From the NCBI GenBank assembly GCA_028753945.1, contig JAPNXP010000012.1, positions 1,550,001-1,614,000 on the forward strand: a DNA stretch of 64,000 bases. Reading direction: 5' to 3'. The notes under the pieces are model-generated. The model was not told where the DNA came from. It saw only the letters and a program-made list of their open reading frames with translations, and searched no databases. Origin of the DNA: Hexactinellida sp. DTS-2022 (taxonomy: Eukaryota; Porifera; Hexactinellida). The position numbers and the translations under genes were made by a program. This document shows positions 32,173 through 44,028 of this stretch, piece by piece (the first letter of the stretch is position 1; the number at the start of each line of letters is the position of its first letter).

Positions 32173-35156
32173 TTCCCACTCAACTTTCTTGCACCTCTCT
32201 TGGGGACTTGATCCCATGAGACTACCTCTCCATAGTACTTCCTAGGTCTTCTATTTCTTGCGGGATACCTTCTCTCCATCGAACTGGCCTCATCCTCCGT
32301 AACTTTCAGGTTTATGTCCTGGGTAACCACTACAGCATCACTATCCAAATCATCCCTAATTTCTTGTTCATTTTGGATCTCTGCAAATTGTATACCCATC
32401 TCCTCGTTGGGGGCTATCTCCTCCCCTCGTTCATTGTCTACCTGTCCCAGAGCCGGTGCATCCACTGCACTTGAAGAATCTACACTTTGCACCTATCCAG
32501 ATGGATCCATTTTGTGCGATGCTGAATTCGAGCGCCCCCAGTTCTGTTTCGGAGCTGTCTCTGAATTTTGATCTTCACGTCAGGTCCTTTCCTGTCTAAG
32601 ACTTCGTACGGTCCCTCGTATCTCTGGTCGAAAGAGTCATGTCTGGCCCAATTTCGTAGCATCACCTTGTCTCCCTTTCCAACTACTGAACTCGACCTTC
32701 CAGCATTCAACGACTCCCTAGCCTTTGTTAAAGTTCGTTCAATGTTTTCTTTTTGCCAAGGCGTGCAATTCTGTCTGTGTCGTCCTTAACGTATCAAGGT
32801 ATTCACCATGTGAATTCTGAGTACCATTTCCAAGGTTTCTACACCACAAGTCTATAGGTGACCGAGGTTGTCTGCCGTATGTCAATTTATACGGTGAAAC
32901 ACTACTGGAAGCATTTGCCATGCAATTACAGTGAAAGCTCGCCTCTTGAAGTAACGCAGGCCAAGAACCTTTGGCTAATTGTCGATCCAACATCAGACAA
33001 AGTAAGACTTGCTTGATGAACCCGACGTTCCTTTCCGCCATACCATCGCATTGCGGATGGTAAGGTGTGGTGTGGCGTTTATCAATATTTAGAGGTGTAC
33101 AAAACTTCCGTTACTCGGATCCATCGAGCTGTGAACCTTGGTCAGTAACCACGATTTCCGGAACGCCATGGCCCTTATAAATCCAACCTTGTTCAAAGGC
33201 AGCGATTACACTACCAGCTGTTTGGTCGTGAAGTGGCATTAACTCAACATGGCGTGTGAAGAGGTCGACCATCACTAGAAAATATCTATATTCGCCATCG
33301 CCCCATGGGAGCGTACCAATATCAACCCATATAGCAGCTCCAGGACAATCCTTTCCGAGTGACATTAGTTCTATTGGTTCCCTCGATCGACGCGATGGCT
33401 TAACTCGCTGACATATAATGCATTCCTGACAGAACAGTTACGCATCTCTTGCCATTTTTGACCAAAAGTAGTTCCGCCTCAGGGCGTCCAGGGTACCTGC
33501 AGCGCCAAAATGTCCTTGTGCGTGCACTTCCCTCAGTATCTCCTTCCTTTGATTCATAGGTACTACTAACCTATGGTCGAAATACAATATCTGTCCGTCA
33601 AGACGTAAATGATTCGTAACCCTTTTTAGTTGACCTGTCATAATAGTCCCTTCGTTCTGCAACTGTTGAACAGCATTCTGTATCACCGGATCTGCCCCTT
33701 GCTTCGTGACGATCCGTCTCCGAATTCTGTTTGATGTGCCAAGTATGTACACATGACCTTCAAATTCTTCCTCATGTTCCACTCCGTCATTACAGTAGAG
33801 GTGAGGTACCCGGCTGAGATAGTCTGCCGTTTTGTTCTGGTTTCCCGGACGATATTCTATCCGATAAGGTAGTTCCTCCAACTCCAAAATCCATCGCGCA
33901 TACGTGTGACGTGGATCCTTCTGACGTCTCAGCCATTGAAGGGGACAATTATCCGAGAGGAACACTACTTCGTTAGCTGCTCTCAAATATACCGACCACT
34001 TCCTCGCCGCAGATATCAGGGCCCACGCCTCCAACTGCCCTGCACTGTAATTCCTCTGAGTTGGGCTCAAGGAAGAAGAATGATAACATAAATTTTCCAG
34101 TTGAAGAGTCCTTTTGCGAAAGTACAGCGCCAACTCCTGTAGCGCTTGCATCTGCCTCGACGTAAAAGGTACTCTTCCAATCGGGGAAAGCCAAAATTAC
34201 AGGCTCCTCCAACAACTTGTCCCGTAGCCTTATGAAAGAACTTTCACATTCAGGAGTCCAATCCCACCGTGTGCCCTTCTCTGTCAATACGTATAATGGA
34301 TGCGCAATCTCAGCCATCCTTGATATATAACAGCGATAGTAATTGACGGTTCCTAAGAACCGTTGGAGTTCTCTAACAGATTCTGGTATTGGGAATGACT
34401 TCACTTTGTCGATATACGAAATGACCGGTCTCCTGCCGGAGCAAGAGATGTGATGGCCCAGAAACTCACATTCCAGGTGTGTTAGGCGGCACTTGTCCTT
34501 CCGTAGTTGAATGCCCCCGTCATGGAGGCGCCTAAAAACGCTTCGTAGGTATTCGATATGATCGTTCAACGTCTCGGAAAAAATTAGGACGTCGTCCACG
34601 TAACTCTCCGCAAATTTGATACCCTGTAACGTCCGATCCATTACTCTCTGAAAAGTAGCGCCTGAGTTTACCATGCCAAACGGCATGACCAACATCTCGT
34701 ATAAACCTCTCAGTGTATGGAATGCGGTCTTTTCTATGTCGGCCTTATGCATAGGCACACACCAGTAAGCGCTAGCAACGTCAAGACACGAGAAATATCG
34801 CTTCCCCTCAAGCTTGTCCAAAATCGATTGTGGGTTCGGGCCTTCGGGGGACCATATGCGTCCTTTATCGTTATGGAATTTAACGGACGGTAATCAACTG
34901 CAAAGCGCATTCGACCGTCCTTCTTACGCACCAGGACGACATCGCTCCCCCATGGCGAACTAGAGGGTCTACATATACCATTCATGCACATTTCGTCAAC
35001 CTGTCTGGTGATCTCCTCTTCCCACGCAGGAGGGATCCGTCGAGGTCTTGACCTCATGGGAGTATTGACTTTTAGTTGAACGCGGTGTACTTGATCCATG
35101 CTAACTCTCGAAGGTCGCTTGGGGTCTTCTGCAAAGAGCGTAGGAAATTCGTCCAA
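32173..35156 (-). pseudogene. Gypsy 1 pol: RT, RNase H, integrase (frameshifted)
   Basis: RT starts about 35156 (MDEFPTLFAEDPKRPSR...) with WGSDVVLVRKKDGRMRFAVD, a frameshift near 34800, then FAESYVDDVLIF containing the RT YVDD box (~34600). RNase H starts FYVEADASATGVGAVL (~34165), a second frameshift follows, then SDNCPLQWLRR. The integrase zinc finger begins EVHAQGHFGAAG (~33515). A stop (~33437) precedes the core (WVDIGTLPWG, VVTDQGSQLDGSE, 33340-33115). The C-terminal part spans 33041-32173 in three frames with a final ERRYPARNRRPRKYYGEVV tail. At least five lesions; not functional. Confidence 0.85.
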
Positions 35157-36510
35157 TACTGCCTTTCATCTCATTGTTCGAAAGTCGCGGGTTTATTAGT
35201 TCCGTCTGGTTTGGCCTTAAGGAAGTTTCTTTCGATAACTCTGCTCTGGAGAGTGGTGTAGCTCCACTTATTAAAGCTTGTACCGGTTCCCAACTGTTAC
35301 CTAGCTTGATTCGTCCACCATCAAAGTCAAAGGCTATCTCCTTGAAATTTCTCATGAAGTCTCGTCCGAGAATGATCGTAGGGCTGTCTGAGTCAAGTAC
35401 CTGCAAGCGTTGTGTTACAGGCAAATGTTGACCAATACCAATCTGTGCATCGATGTATCCCCTCACTTCGATGGGGGCATCGCAGAGCCCATAAACCTTG
35501 CTCGGAACTTTTACCACCTGTTGATCTAAACCGAGGTCATGTATCGTAGTACTGTCAATTACACTTGGTCTGGCGCCAGTATCGAGCATTGCCAGCACCG
35601 TACCTTGGCCCAATCGTATTCGAATGCTGACGGCATCCTCTCCTGGCCCTACTACAAGAACGGGACCACTGTCTCCGTATCGCCGCCTCCATCCCTCTTG
35701 TCGCTTCCCCCACGTACCTCGTGCTTTAGAACACTCCCATGGTTTATGTCCTTGTCGGCCGCATATGCCGCAAGGTCGTTTGGGGCAGTACTTGTATCCG
35801 TGTCCGAACTCGTTACATACGTAACAGCCGTTACCCCGTCTTTGTTGGGAAACGTAAGTATTCCTTTGACGCGCGGGTACTTTCTCTACAATGTGTACCT
35901 TTTCTGGGCTCGAGCCTTCCAACTCATCTTGGTCCTCCAATGCTGGGGTATGTGATTGTATCCTGGCCACTTTATCTTGTCCTCGATCGCGGTAACCTTG
36001 TGTCAGCGACAGCCCTTTCGCTAGAAAAAGATCTCTGATCTTGACTGCAAATAGTGCTCCGTCTCCTTCGTGAAAATCGTCTTTCGCGTTGATCCAGTCT
36101 TTGGCCTGCTGCCTGATCTCCATGGGAAGTTGACTGACCATGAATGTGCAAATTTGCTTAGTGTTTAAACCAGCTCTAAATCCTTCCTCCAAATATCTAG
36201 CAATAAAATCATAGGCTTGTTCTCCGATGGGCCAAACTAATTGACGAAATCTTCCTGTAGCTTCAAATATATCAACGGGGGGGTCCAATCGTTCTTTTAA
36301 TAGTTTGAATGCAGCTTCCAATGTATCTTTCTGAATTGCTTGCAGGACAACTTGTTCCTCGAGCTTTCCCCGGTTCACGAACGCGGGAAGGAGTCGAACC
36401 GCCGCTCTTTCTTCAATAGAAATAACACTGGCTCGAAATTTCGGTTCCCAATCCGCAATCTTCTGTCCATCCGATAACACGGGAATAGATACTGTCAAGG
36501 GAGTTGCCAT
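35101..36510 (-). pseudogene. Gypsy 1 gag-protease frame
   Basis: A 469-codon frame from MATPLTVSIP. It contains a Gag-like helical region (about 20-190), two CCHC zinc knuckles (CYVCNEFGHGYKYC and CGICGRQGHKPWEC, ~235-270), and an aspartic protease with AMLDTGARPSVID (~315) and IILGRDFM (~385). It ends 55 nt into the RT frame, which is read one nucleotide out of phase. Because protease and RT are usually in one frame in this family, this is probably a decay frameshift rather than programmed, but a programmed shift is not excluded. The gag-protease frame itself is intact. Confidence 0.85.
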
Positions 36511-36532
36511 TCGAGATTACGAATTAGATTTA

Positions 36533-36591
36533 TGTTATAAGTACTATCGAATGCTCGTTAGCAATATATATAGTTTAATAATACAAGTATA
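36533..36591 (-). repeat. Gypsy 1 5' LTR, inner piece
   Basis: TGTTATAAGTACTATCGAAT through ATACAAGTAT, identical in layout to 29426-29483. The rest of this LTR is at 39200-39335. The 22 bp between LTR and gag ATG (36511-36532) would hold the primer-binding site, but no standard TGG start is seen. Confidence 0.85.
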
Positions 36592-36746
36592 AAACCCCTC
36601 ACAGACGGGATGGGAGTGTGCTCCTTCTGATTACACTTCCCCAATGTTTAATTTAACTAGAATTTCAATATTCAAATTACATTTCATCTTAATGTAATAT
36701 AATTTAATTAATGTTTGAATTGTGAAGACTTCAAATGTTTAATTAA

Positions 36747-38536
36747 ACGAGCCCTTCGGTCTCGGTCGCTTCGCGACGGATCACTCTCTCACAAAAGTCG
36801 CTTCGCGACTTTTGTTCGTTCGTGTTAGGCACTATGCGATACAATTAACGGCCGCTTCGCGGCCTTTCCCTCCCAAAAGCAATAATAATAATAATAATAA
36901 TAATGAGTTCACCTGTGGCTAGTAAATTAGACACTATTACTTAATAACGCGTGCCTAAAATTCATTTTGGGTTGTGATTACTGTAATTTGTTTGAGGAAT
37001 TATGTTATGTAAATTATTCTCTTTGCTCATTAGTTATTAATTATTAGTTAATTAATAGCTTAATAATTCTTAAAAGTTCAGCTTGTTAGCTCAAATAAAT
37101 TGAGACCTGTATACGCAATTAATTATTTTAGTAAATTGTATTGCAAAGTAATCTACTAACTCTGGGTGTAATCTCTCCATAATAATGGCTTAAAGATGAG
37201 AATAAGACCGCTTCGCGGTCTTATTCTCATCATTAAACCATTATTATGGAGAGGTAAATCCAGGGTTGCAAAAATTTTATTTATAAATAGTAATAAAGTT
37301 CTACATCTCAATAAACAATTATTTTTGCAGGAGCTGGGTTAGTGAATTATTTAATTTAATTGATAGCAATAATTAACATAATAAATCTCATCGTTAGACA
37401 GAACCAAAATCCTAGATTACTTAATTAACTTAATTCATTTCTAGTAATAATCAATCCTAGGTTAGAAATTACGTAATTCCATTGATAGTCTTATTATAGT
37501 GTAATAAATTTATTAAATTAACAATGCATTAGAGACTCTAAGCGCCATTCTTGTTAACCAAACAAATCAGATTGATAGTAAATATTATGCATACTTATGT
37601 GATTGACGTAAGCTAAATACATCACGAATAGAAACAAACTGATGGAGGCCAAACTGGATTAATCAAGTATGCAATTTCGGAAATATTGTAGGTGAAGATT
37701 AAATCATCAAACCTCAATATGTGCAATGATGCAGCAATTGGAGGTTACATTTTTGTTATTGCCTGGCTCAGATTGAATGCGAAAATTATAAAAATTTCTA
37801 GGGACATGCAATACATTCTGTTTTATAATGTGACAAAATTATTTGTCGATTGAACCAAAAGTGTAAGAGCTGAATCCAAATTAGTTCCTACGTGACGTCA
37901 CATTCCCATAAATCGGTATACGTGTGTCTCATTGTATGTTGTGTTATCATCTAAAATTGTGGGCGAATCGAATAAAAACTGAATGAGTTATTCCCAAATA
38001 TGTGCGTATATGACGTCATAATCCCGTTATTTCGCTTAGGAAACCAATAGATCGTTGTCAGCTTGTAAAATTACGCATGCATGCCAATTTTCAGCTTTCT
38101 AGGACTCGTAGTCTTTCCTATTAATTCTGGACAAACACACACACAAACACACACTTGCACTTTGCTATACCTGTGTTGGTACGATACACTATTTATGGTT
38201 GATTAGTGCAGGGACTAATTAATTAACTGTGCCACAATCAGAAGTAAAAATGGGAATTCGTGGACTGCTATCAGGTGTAGAAATTTAGTGTACGTCTAAT
38301 GATTTGAATTTTCTACAGATCGGAGCAAAATTGGGAAGCTAGTACAAAATATCTGTTTTTCGAAACTGTGACGTCATAATCCCGTTATTTTGTTTCAAAA
38401 ACCAATAGATCGTTGTCAGCGTGTAAAATTACCCCTGCATGCCATAATTCAGCTTTCTAGGACTTGTAGTCTATCCTATTAATTCTGGACAAACACACAA
38501 ACACACACACACATAAACAACAATTCCGCTTTTAAT
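36747..38536 (-). mobile_element. Non-autonomous Helentron-like element, family 2, reverse
   Basis: The minus-strand end is CCGAAGGGCTCGT (36747-36759 read in reverse), with GTCGCgaaGCGAC and GGCCGCgaaGCGGCC hairpins to 36868. The minus-strand start near 38536 reads TATATTAAAAGCGGAATTG, with two (TG)n/GTCCAGAATTAATAGGA starts (38105-38160 and 38455-38530), so it is a composite of two family copies. Confidence 0.7.
37173..37253. repeat. Near-perfect 80-bp hairpin
   Basis: CTCTCCATAATAATGG...ACCGCTTCGCGGTC...CCATTATTATGGAGAG forms a long stem closed by CCGCttcGCGG. Sits inside the reversed Helentron-like element; either a small palindromic insertion or part of that element. Confidence 0.75.
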
Positions 38537-39199
38537 ATACAGATTAATTAAAGATTAATTATTACAAATAGAAATTAGGAATACGTGCTAGTATTTACGT
38601 TACTATCTTGAATAATAAATTGACATCATCATCAACTTGTAAAATATTCCAACTTCCAAGTGTTTCAATTGCACTTGTATGAAACACATATTCACTTACA
38701 AACCAATCAATAACAGTCATTATCCTAGCAGATAGTAGGCTTATGTAATATGTTCTATTATATTGAGTATACTATAGAGTAATTACAATATGGAGAAGAT
38801 GGCTGATTTATGTAAATAATCGTTAATAAAACGTAGAATTGATTAGCGACCTAATAATTTTAATTGATGTATAGAAAGAACATCCTTAGGAGAATACAAG
38901 CTCTATATTTTCAATAACTAATTCGAATTATTAAAGAGTCACTGGACCAGAATACAAATTTCGATATAACTGACGAACAAAAGCGAAATTGAGAAATCAG
39001 GCTTCGAGGTGATCATCTCCAGGAAATTCTATATCTCCTGTCCAAATTTTAAATCTCTATCACCAATGGTTTAGTCAGGCCATCGCGTACGGCCGGCCAG
39101 CCGGAAGTCCGACAGAGGTAAATTCAATAGTGTGCACTTATAGTATAAAACTATAGTAGGACCCTCCTATAACGTTTTTTACTAGAAGAAGCACACTAA

Positions 39200-39335
39200 A
39201 AATCTAATTCAGTAATCTCAGATACTAACTAAAAGCTACCGAAGTTCTACAGATCTAAAGTGTAACTGATCTAACTAACTACAGCTATGGTTCACTAACA
39301 ATGTTACTAACTATGTTATTATAATATCTCTAACA
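39200..39335 (-). repeat. Gypsy 1 5' LTR, outer piece
   Basis: AATCTAATTCAGTAATCTCA to ATATCTCTAACA, matching 29484-29621 with few differences, followed by the ATAG duplication. Confidence 0.85.
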
Positions 39336-39718
39336 ATAGTACATGGCTCGTGTTCGAGTGTCTTATAGTACATGGCTCGTGTTCGAGGCCTTATAGTACA
39401 TGGCTCGTGTTCGAGGTCTTGTAGTACATGGCTCGGGTTCGAGTGTCTTATAGTGCATGGCTCGTGTTCGAGTGTCTTATAGTACATGGCTCGTGATCGA
39501 GTGTCTTATGGTACATGGCTCGGGTTCGAGTGTCTTATACTACATGGCTCGTGTTCGAGTGTCTTATACTACATGGCTCGTGTTCGAGTGTCTTATAGTG
39601 CATGGCTCGTGTTCGAGTGTCTTATACTACATGGCTCGTGTTCGAGTGTCTTATAGTGCATGGCTCGTGTTCGAGTGTCTTATAGTACATGGCTCGTGAT
39701 CGAGTGTCTGTCGACACT
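39336..39718 (+). repeat. 29-bp tandem array with tRNA B-box-like motif
   Basis: About 13 units of TAGTACATGGCTCGTGTTCG + AGTGTCTTA; spacing 29 (sometimes 28) bp. Each unit holds (G/T)GTTCGAGTGTC, close to the RNA polymerase III B-box consensus GGTTCGANTCC. Ends in the palindrome GAGTGTCTGTCGACACTC. Confidence 0.9.
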
Positions 39719-40129
39719 CTAATACTCAAGTATTTTTTAATAAAATACATTAAAATACTAATATGTATTTATTTTCTTCTTCCTCCATACAATTAGCTAT
39801 ATTTTTTAAATTGTGCAAGGAGATTTTAACAGATGAATATCAAAAACCTATATAGTATTTGCAGAACTTTTGATGTAGATAGAGGAAAGTCTTAGAAGAA
39901 CGTCTGCACCAATTTATTAACTTCCTGCTAGGATAGAACAGTTTGGAGTGTGAATAACTGAGTGAACACAAACTGCCTGGCTGAAACAAAGTGTCCTAAA
40001 GCACACGATTGTCAATCTGATATCTTTATGCCTCGTGACAAATGCAAACGTCTGCTGATTAACCTCAGAAAAACAAGTTGCATCACTAGGAAATGATCTC
40101 GTACTAAATATTCGCACGAACTTGCTTCA
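39719..40129. other. Non-coding, nothing recognised
   Basis: AT-rich sequence without long frames, repeats or motifs that I can support. Confidence 0.5.
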
Positions 40130-40412
40130 AACGGGTATAATAAGTAAATTAATACCTGATTACGAATGTTGCATTGAAAAATTATTCATATTAATATTTG
40201 TTGTTATTTCTGTTTGATATTACAGAATGAATGAATTAAGTCATGGTTACGTATTCAATATTAAATTATTATTTGCAGTAACTAATATACACATATTACT
40301 GAAGATAGACTTATGTATTCATACAAAAAATATACACCTACATAGTCGTATTTTAATTATAATTGGAAACGCGAGACCGGGAACGACCAATACCAAAGGG
40401 CCCATGTATCTT
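40130..40412 (+). mobile_element. Diverged relic of Helentron-like family 1
   Basis: AAACGGGTATAATAAGTAAA, TATTAATATTTGTTGTTATT and a degraded tail GCGAGACCGGGAACGACC resemble parts of the family in the right order. 40413-40553 shows nothing. Confidence 0.4.
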
Positions 40413-40553
40413 ATAGATACATACTGCATCCCGAAAGTTTACTTTATTAATCGAATAGTTTTCACCTGTAATTGAATAATAAATATACTTGTAAATTTTT
40501 TGAATCCAAAATAACCCAGATACCCAACTAGTTTGATTTCAATGAGTAGAAGA

Positions 40554-40879
40554 TACAGTATACCTTCGCTAATCCGAAACCCGCTAATCCAAACCCTCGC
40601 TAATCCGAACAGGAGAAACCAAAATATTCTTCAAATAAATGTGGGGAAAAAATGGTAAATTGCAATAAAAAATATGTCTCAGGCAAGTATTTAAGGAGTA
40701 CACTAGATGTTTAGTGCGGATAACAAGGTTTCTACAAGTTTTGTTCGGATTATCGAGATTCTCATATATAGATGCCCATAGAAAATGCATTACTTCACTA
40801 ATCCGAACGAATTCGCTAATCGGTACAGAAGATTTTTGAATCGGAACAACTCTGTTCGGATTAGCGGGGGTGTACTGTA
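40554..40879. mobile_element. pogo-type MITE, 322-bp core
   Basis: TA-flanked; ends CAGTATACCTTCGCTAATCC and GGATTAGCGGGGGTGTACTG, with internal CGCTAATCCGAA repeats at both ends. This end sequence is typical of pogo/Tigger-type elements. Confidence 0.85.
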
Positions 40880-40997
40880 ATAAGATTTAATTAATTAGAT
40901 GTAAACATAAAGTAATATTAAGAAATACAAAGTATATTATGCTTTAATTGTAAAATCCGAGCGCACTTTATGTGGATTGTTATGGCGCACTTGTTAT

Positions 40998-41083
40998 AGT
41001 GGGCTCCGGCGCTGTGGGTAAAGTTGGCTCCGGCGCTGTAGGTAAAGTTGGCTCCGGCGCTGTAGGTAAAGTTGGCTCCGGCG
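40998..41083. repeat. 24-bp tandem repeat, four copies
   Basis: Units of GTTGGCTCCGGCGCTGTAGG + TAAA. The last copy was the target of the following hAT MITE (duplication CTCCGGCG). Confidence 0.9.
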
Positions 41084-41320
41084 CAGAGACGGAATCGGTC
41101 GGGTATGACCGGCACCGGTCGGGTACCGGTCGGAACCTTGACCGGCCGGTCGAGATCTCTATATGATCTATTCGATATCATAATATCATAGTTTGTTTTC
41201 TATTATTTATAAATTATTGCTAGCTATGATTGACCGGTCGACCGGCCGGTCGGGTCGGGTCAAATTTCCAACTGCACTTGTCGGGTCGGATCATGAAAAT
41301 TGCGACCGGTTCCATCTCTG
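41084..41320. mobile_element. hAT-type MITE (CAGAGACGG family), copy 1
   Basis: Perfect 8-bp duplication CTCCGGCG (41076-41083, 41321-41328). Ends CAGAGACGGAATCGGTC and GACCGGTTCCATCTCTG. Rich in ACCGGTCG/GGGTCGGG words. The AT-rich centre is shared with 51576-51833 in opposite orientation. Confidence 0.9.
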
Positions 41321-41328
41321 CTCCGGCG

Positions 41329-42141
41329 TACTTGCTCTGATAAGCTCTCTGCTTTCAATTAGGGCAATCGTTTCTTTTAATTTGGAGAAGTCCTCTAGCT
41401 GACGGATCTCCTAATAATGAAAGTTATATCTTTGAACAGTTAGAGCATAGTAAGTGTTTACGAAAACTTACATGATATTTTCTCATTTGTTTGAGCAAAT
41501 TATTTTCTTTCAAATATCTGAAAACTTAATTGTTCTTTATGTAGTTTTTTATTATTATTAGACTTGAAACCTCTTTTGGGATTTATAGTTTGGTTTTCGT
41601 TGACCTATTAAAATAATTATTAACAATATACCCACCCATACATAGCATAAGTTAGGGATCAATATACTACTTACAATGAATTTGCGCAACTATGAATAGT
41701 GTACTTCTGTGCCATGAGTATGTGGGTATTACGTGATTCGCTGCAATAATGTTGATAATGAATTATTTTCAACTATTCTGCGCTTCTTTTATAGTTTTTG
41801 GTGTATTGTTTTATTGACAAAGTGGTGAAAGTGGCTATCTGTAAACAATATAAGTTTAACACACTTGCGGTGAAGATTTTATAATTTGTTTATGCCTCAT
41901 CATATTATATCAGGGTTTCTCTAATTTGTTTGCACTTTCCAGGTTTTTTTATTAAACTAGGTCTTCGGTCTCGGTCGCTACGCCGCCTAACTATAGTAAA
42001 TTTGTTAATTCAACATTTTTTGTGCATTTAATGCAGATTTTTATTTTCTAGTTCTCTTCCAAAATTGTGTTCAAAGTTCAAATTACTGGTTATCCACTGT
42101 GCGAAATTGAAATATGGTAGCCAAATTAATTTTATTTACTG
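41329..42141. other. Non-coding; small Helentron-like tail relic at 41955-41990
   Basis: Only GGTCTTCGGTCTCGGTCGCT (41957-41976), a reverse Helentron-like terminus, is recognised. The rest is AT-rich without frames. Confidence 0.5.
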
Positions 42142-42280
42142 CAGTGAATTTCTTTATTAGCAACTTATTTTAAGTTCCCAAGCGAGCTTTTAGTGTAATT
42201 TCAGTTCGTCCAATAGCAACTTCGCTTATTATCGACCAAATTTCATGCAAAATGCGAGTTGCCAATAAAGCAATCCACTG
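42142..42280. mobile_element. Small MITE, pogo/mariner-like
   Basis: Ends CAGTGAATTTCTTTATTAGC and its degenerate complement GCCAATAAAGCAATCCACTG. No coding capacity. Confidence 0.55.
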
Positions 42281-43840
42281 TATTTATAACAAATAAATAT
42301 ACTCAATAAATTTAAGTTGCCATTAAATTTGGTGATAAATTATCAATAATTTTAATAATTATTTATACTAATTACCTAAATTTAATTAATCTCAGAGATG
42401 ATACAAGATAGAAACAAACTTTAAATTTATCAATTGGTCCTTATGCCACGTACAACCTATACAAGAGGTCTTAACACATTGAGGTGATTATGACATCGTC
42501 AAAAATAATTATTTTTACAATTTTGTGAATTAAATAATTCGCATGGGTGGGTTGGAGTTGGGTGAATACCAAACACGCACATAAAAAATGTTGAGTCATC
42601 ACAGATTATATTCTACTGAAAACTTGAATATCTCTAGAATTAAGTGAGCTAAATTGAAACTTCCACCACTCTAAGGGTTGTTGCCTTCTGAAACACCTTT
42701 CTGAAATAATTTAACACCATATTGATGATGACTTGGCGGGGAAAAAAAAATTGCGGCCTGTGCCGATAGCATGTTCCTTTGGAGGCACTATCAATAAACA
42801 ACCAACAAAATATAGTGCCATCAAAGGAACATGCGTCGGCACAGGCTGCAATTTTGGATTTTTATTATTTCTCCGTATACGGTACCCTGCCCTCACCTTT
42901 ATGCATTAAGGGCTGAAACTCGGTATGTAGCTTCGGAGTGACCGTCTAATTTGCATCTGGGGTTACGATTTTTGATCAAATAATTTTAACACCTATTTAA
43001 TCTAATTAAACCTCATAACATTAAATAATAAATAGTGAGCTTGATTAAATTTGCATATTTGGATAGAGAATTAAATTCTACACCTTTTCACAGTGCACGA
43101 ATTTTCAAATTGGGCTTAGTTTGTGCCACAATTGAGTAGAAAATTTATTTTGTTTACTCAGACTTCAATTTCAGTAAAACTGTTAAATCTAATTCTATTG
43201 TTTCAACTTGCGATAATTATATTGATTAAACTTATAAATTCCAGCTGGCTTCTATTCAATTGTAGTAACACTATACAATGGATAAAATAAAATCTAATAA
43301 TATAAGGAATTTATTGACTTTACTCAAATCACCGTAGATAACATTGCTAAAATATATAACTAATAATATAATTTATCATCAATACATAATGAAGTGAATG
43401 GCATTAAACTCTAGATGTTTATGATAGAAACAAACTTCAAATTTATCTACCGTTCCTTGTGACTAGTCCGTAGACGGTGCCCTGGCCAGAGCTCTATAGT
43501 TGATGGGCTGAAACTTGGCATGTAGGTGCGATGGGACCGTCTAATTTGCACCTGGGGTTACGATTTTTGATTAAGAAATTTTTGACACATCTTTAACACC
43601 TTTCAAAATTTGTCTGGTCTATAAATCAAAAAATGTTTTTCTAAACCCCCAATTTTTATTTACCATTGGATTTATCTTGAAATTCTGCGTCTGATGGGAG
43701 AATAAAATTGTTAATAATTGCTTTACTTTCTGCCATAAATGAGGGTTGAAATTTCTTTGTTTACTCACACTTCAGTTTCAGTAAAAGTGTTAAATATAAT
43801 TCTATTGTTTCAACTTGTAATAATTATATTGATTTAACTT
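42281..43840. repeat. Repeat-derived segment homologous to parts of 1260-5850
   Basis: 42340-42740 matches 1320-1540 plus 2507-2640 without the element at 1551. 42890-43200 and 43490-43660 match 3850-4700 in opposite orientation (for example CCCCAGGTGCACATCTGTAA-type strings). MITE A copy 4 is included. No gene. Confidence 0.65.
42740..42864. mobile_element. Palindromic MITE, family A, copy 4
   Basis: AAAAATTGCGGCCTGTGCCG ... CGGCACAGGCTGCAATTTTG, with the internal CAAAGGAACATGCGTCGGCA family string. Confidence 0.85.
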
Positions 43841-43856
43841 GTTAAATCTGGGATAC

Positions 43857-43963
43857 CTACAATTCGTGACCAGACAATTCGTGACCGACAATTCGTGACA
43901 CTTACAATTCGTGACAAGACAATTCGTGACATTTACAATTCGTGACAAGACAATTCGTGACCT
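43857..43963 (+). repeat. Left TIR array of MULE 2
   Basis: Seven ACAATTCGTGAC words spaced about 12-18 bp; the complement GTCACGAATTGT recurs at 50965-51108. Confidence 0.9.
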
Positions 43964-44028
43964 GTAGGTATGTGGTCTCTACCATAGGCGCTATGTTTTC
44001 GGTTATTATACGAATCTATACATATATT

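Larger units (their letters stand above)
36592..39199. mobile_element. 2.6-kb insertion splitting the gypsy 1 5' LTR
   Basis: The LTR breaks after ATACAAGTATA and resumes at AAATCTAATTCAGTAATC. The insert contains a reverse Helentron-like element (36747-38536) and non-coding sequence. Its own ends (AACCCCTCACAG... and ...GAAGCACACTAAA) show no recognised terminal repeat or target duplication, so its nature is unclear. No gene in 38537-39199. Confidence 0.6.
29422..39335 (-). mobile_element. Gypsy 1: Ty3/gypsy LTR retrotransposon with nested insertions
   Basis: LTRs at 29422-29621 (3' LTR) and 36533-36591 plus 39200-39335 (5' LTR, split). TSD ATAG at 29418-29421 and 36336+3000 bases, that is 39336-39339. 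Purine tract AAAAGGGGG then TGA before the 3' LTR. Coding order on the minus strand is Gag, protease, RT, RNase H, integrase. Total 9.9 kb, of which 2.5 kb is a MULE and 2.6 kb another insertion. Confidence 0.85.

Noticed and set aside
39457-39699. 80-codon frame MARVRVSYSTWLV...
   Set aside because: Reads through the 29-bp tandem array; no coding signature.
13-39718. Direct repeats as a possible CRISPR array
   Set aside because: Repeats are contiguous, without unique spacers, and the sequence is eukaryotic (introns, LTRs, hAT/MULE/P elements).
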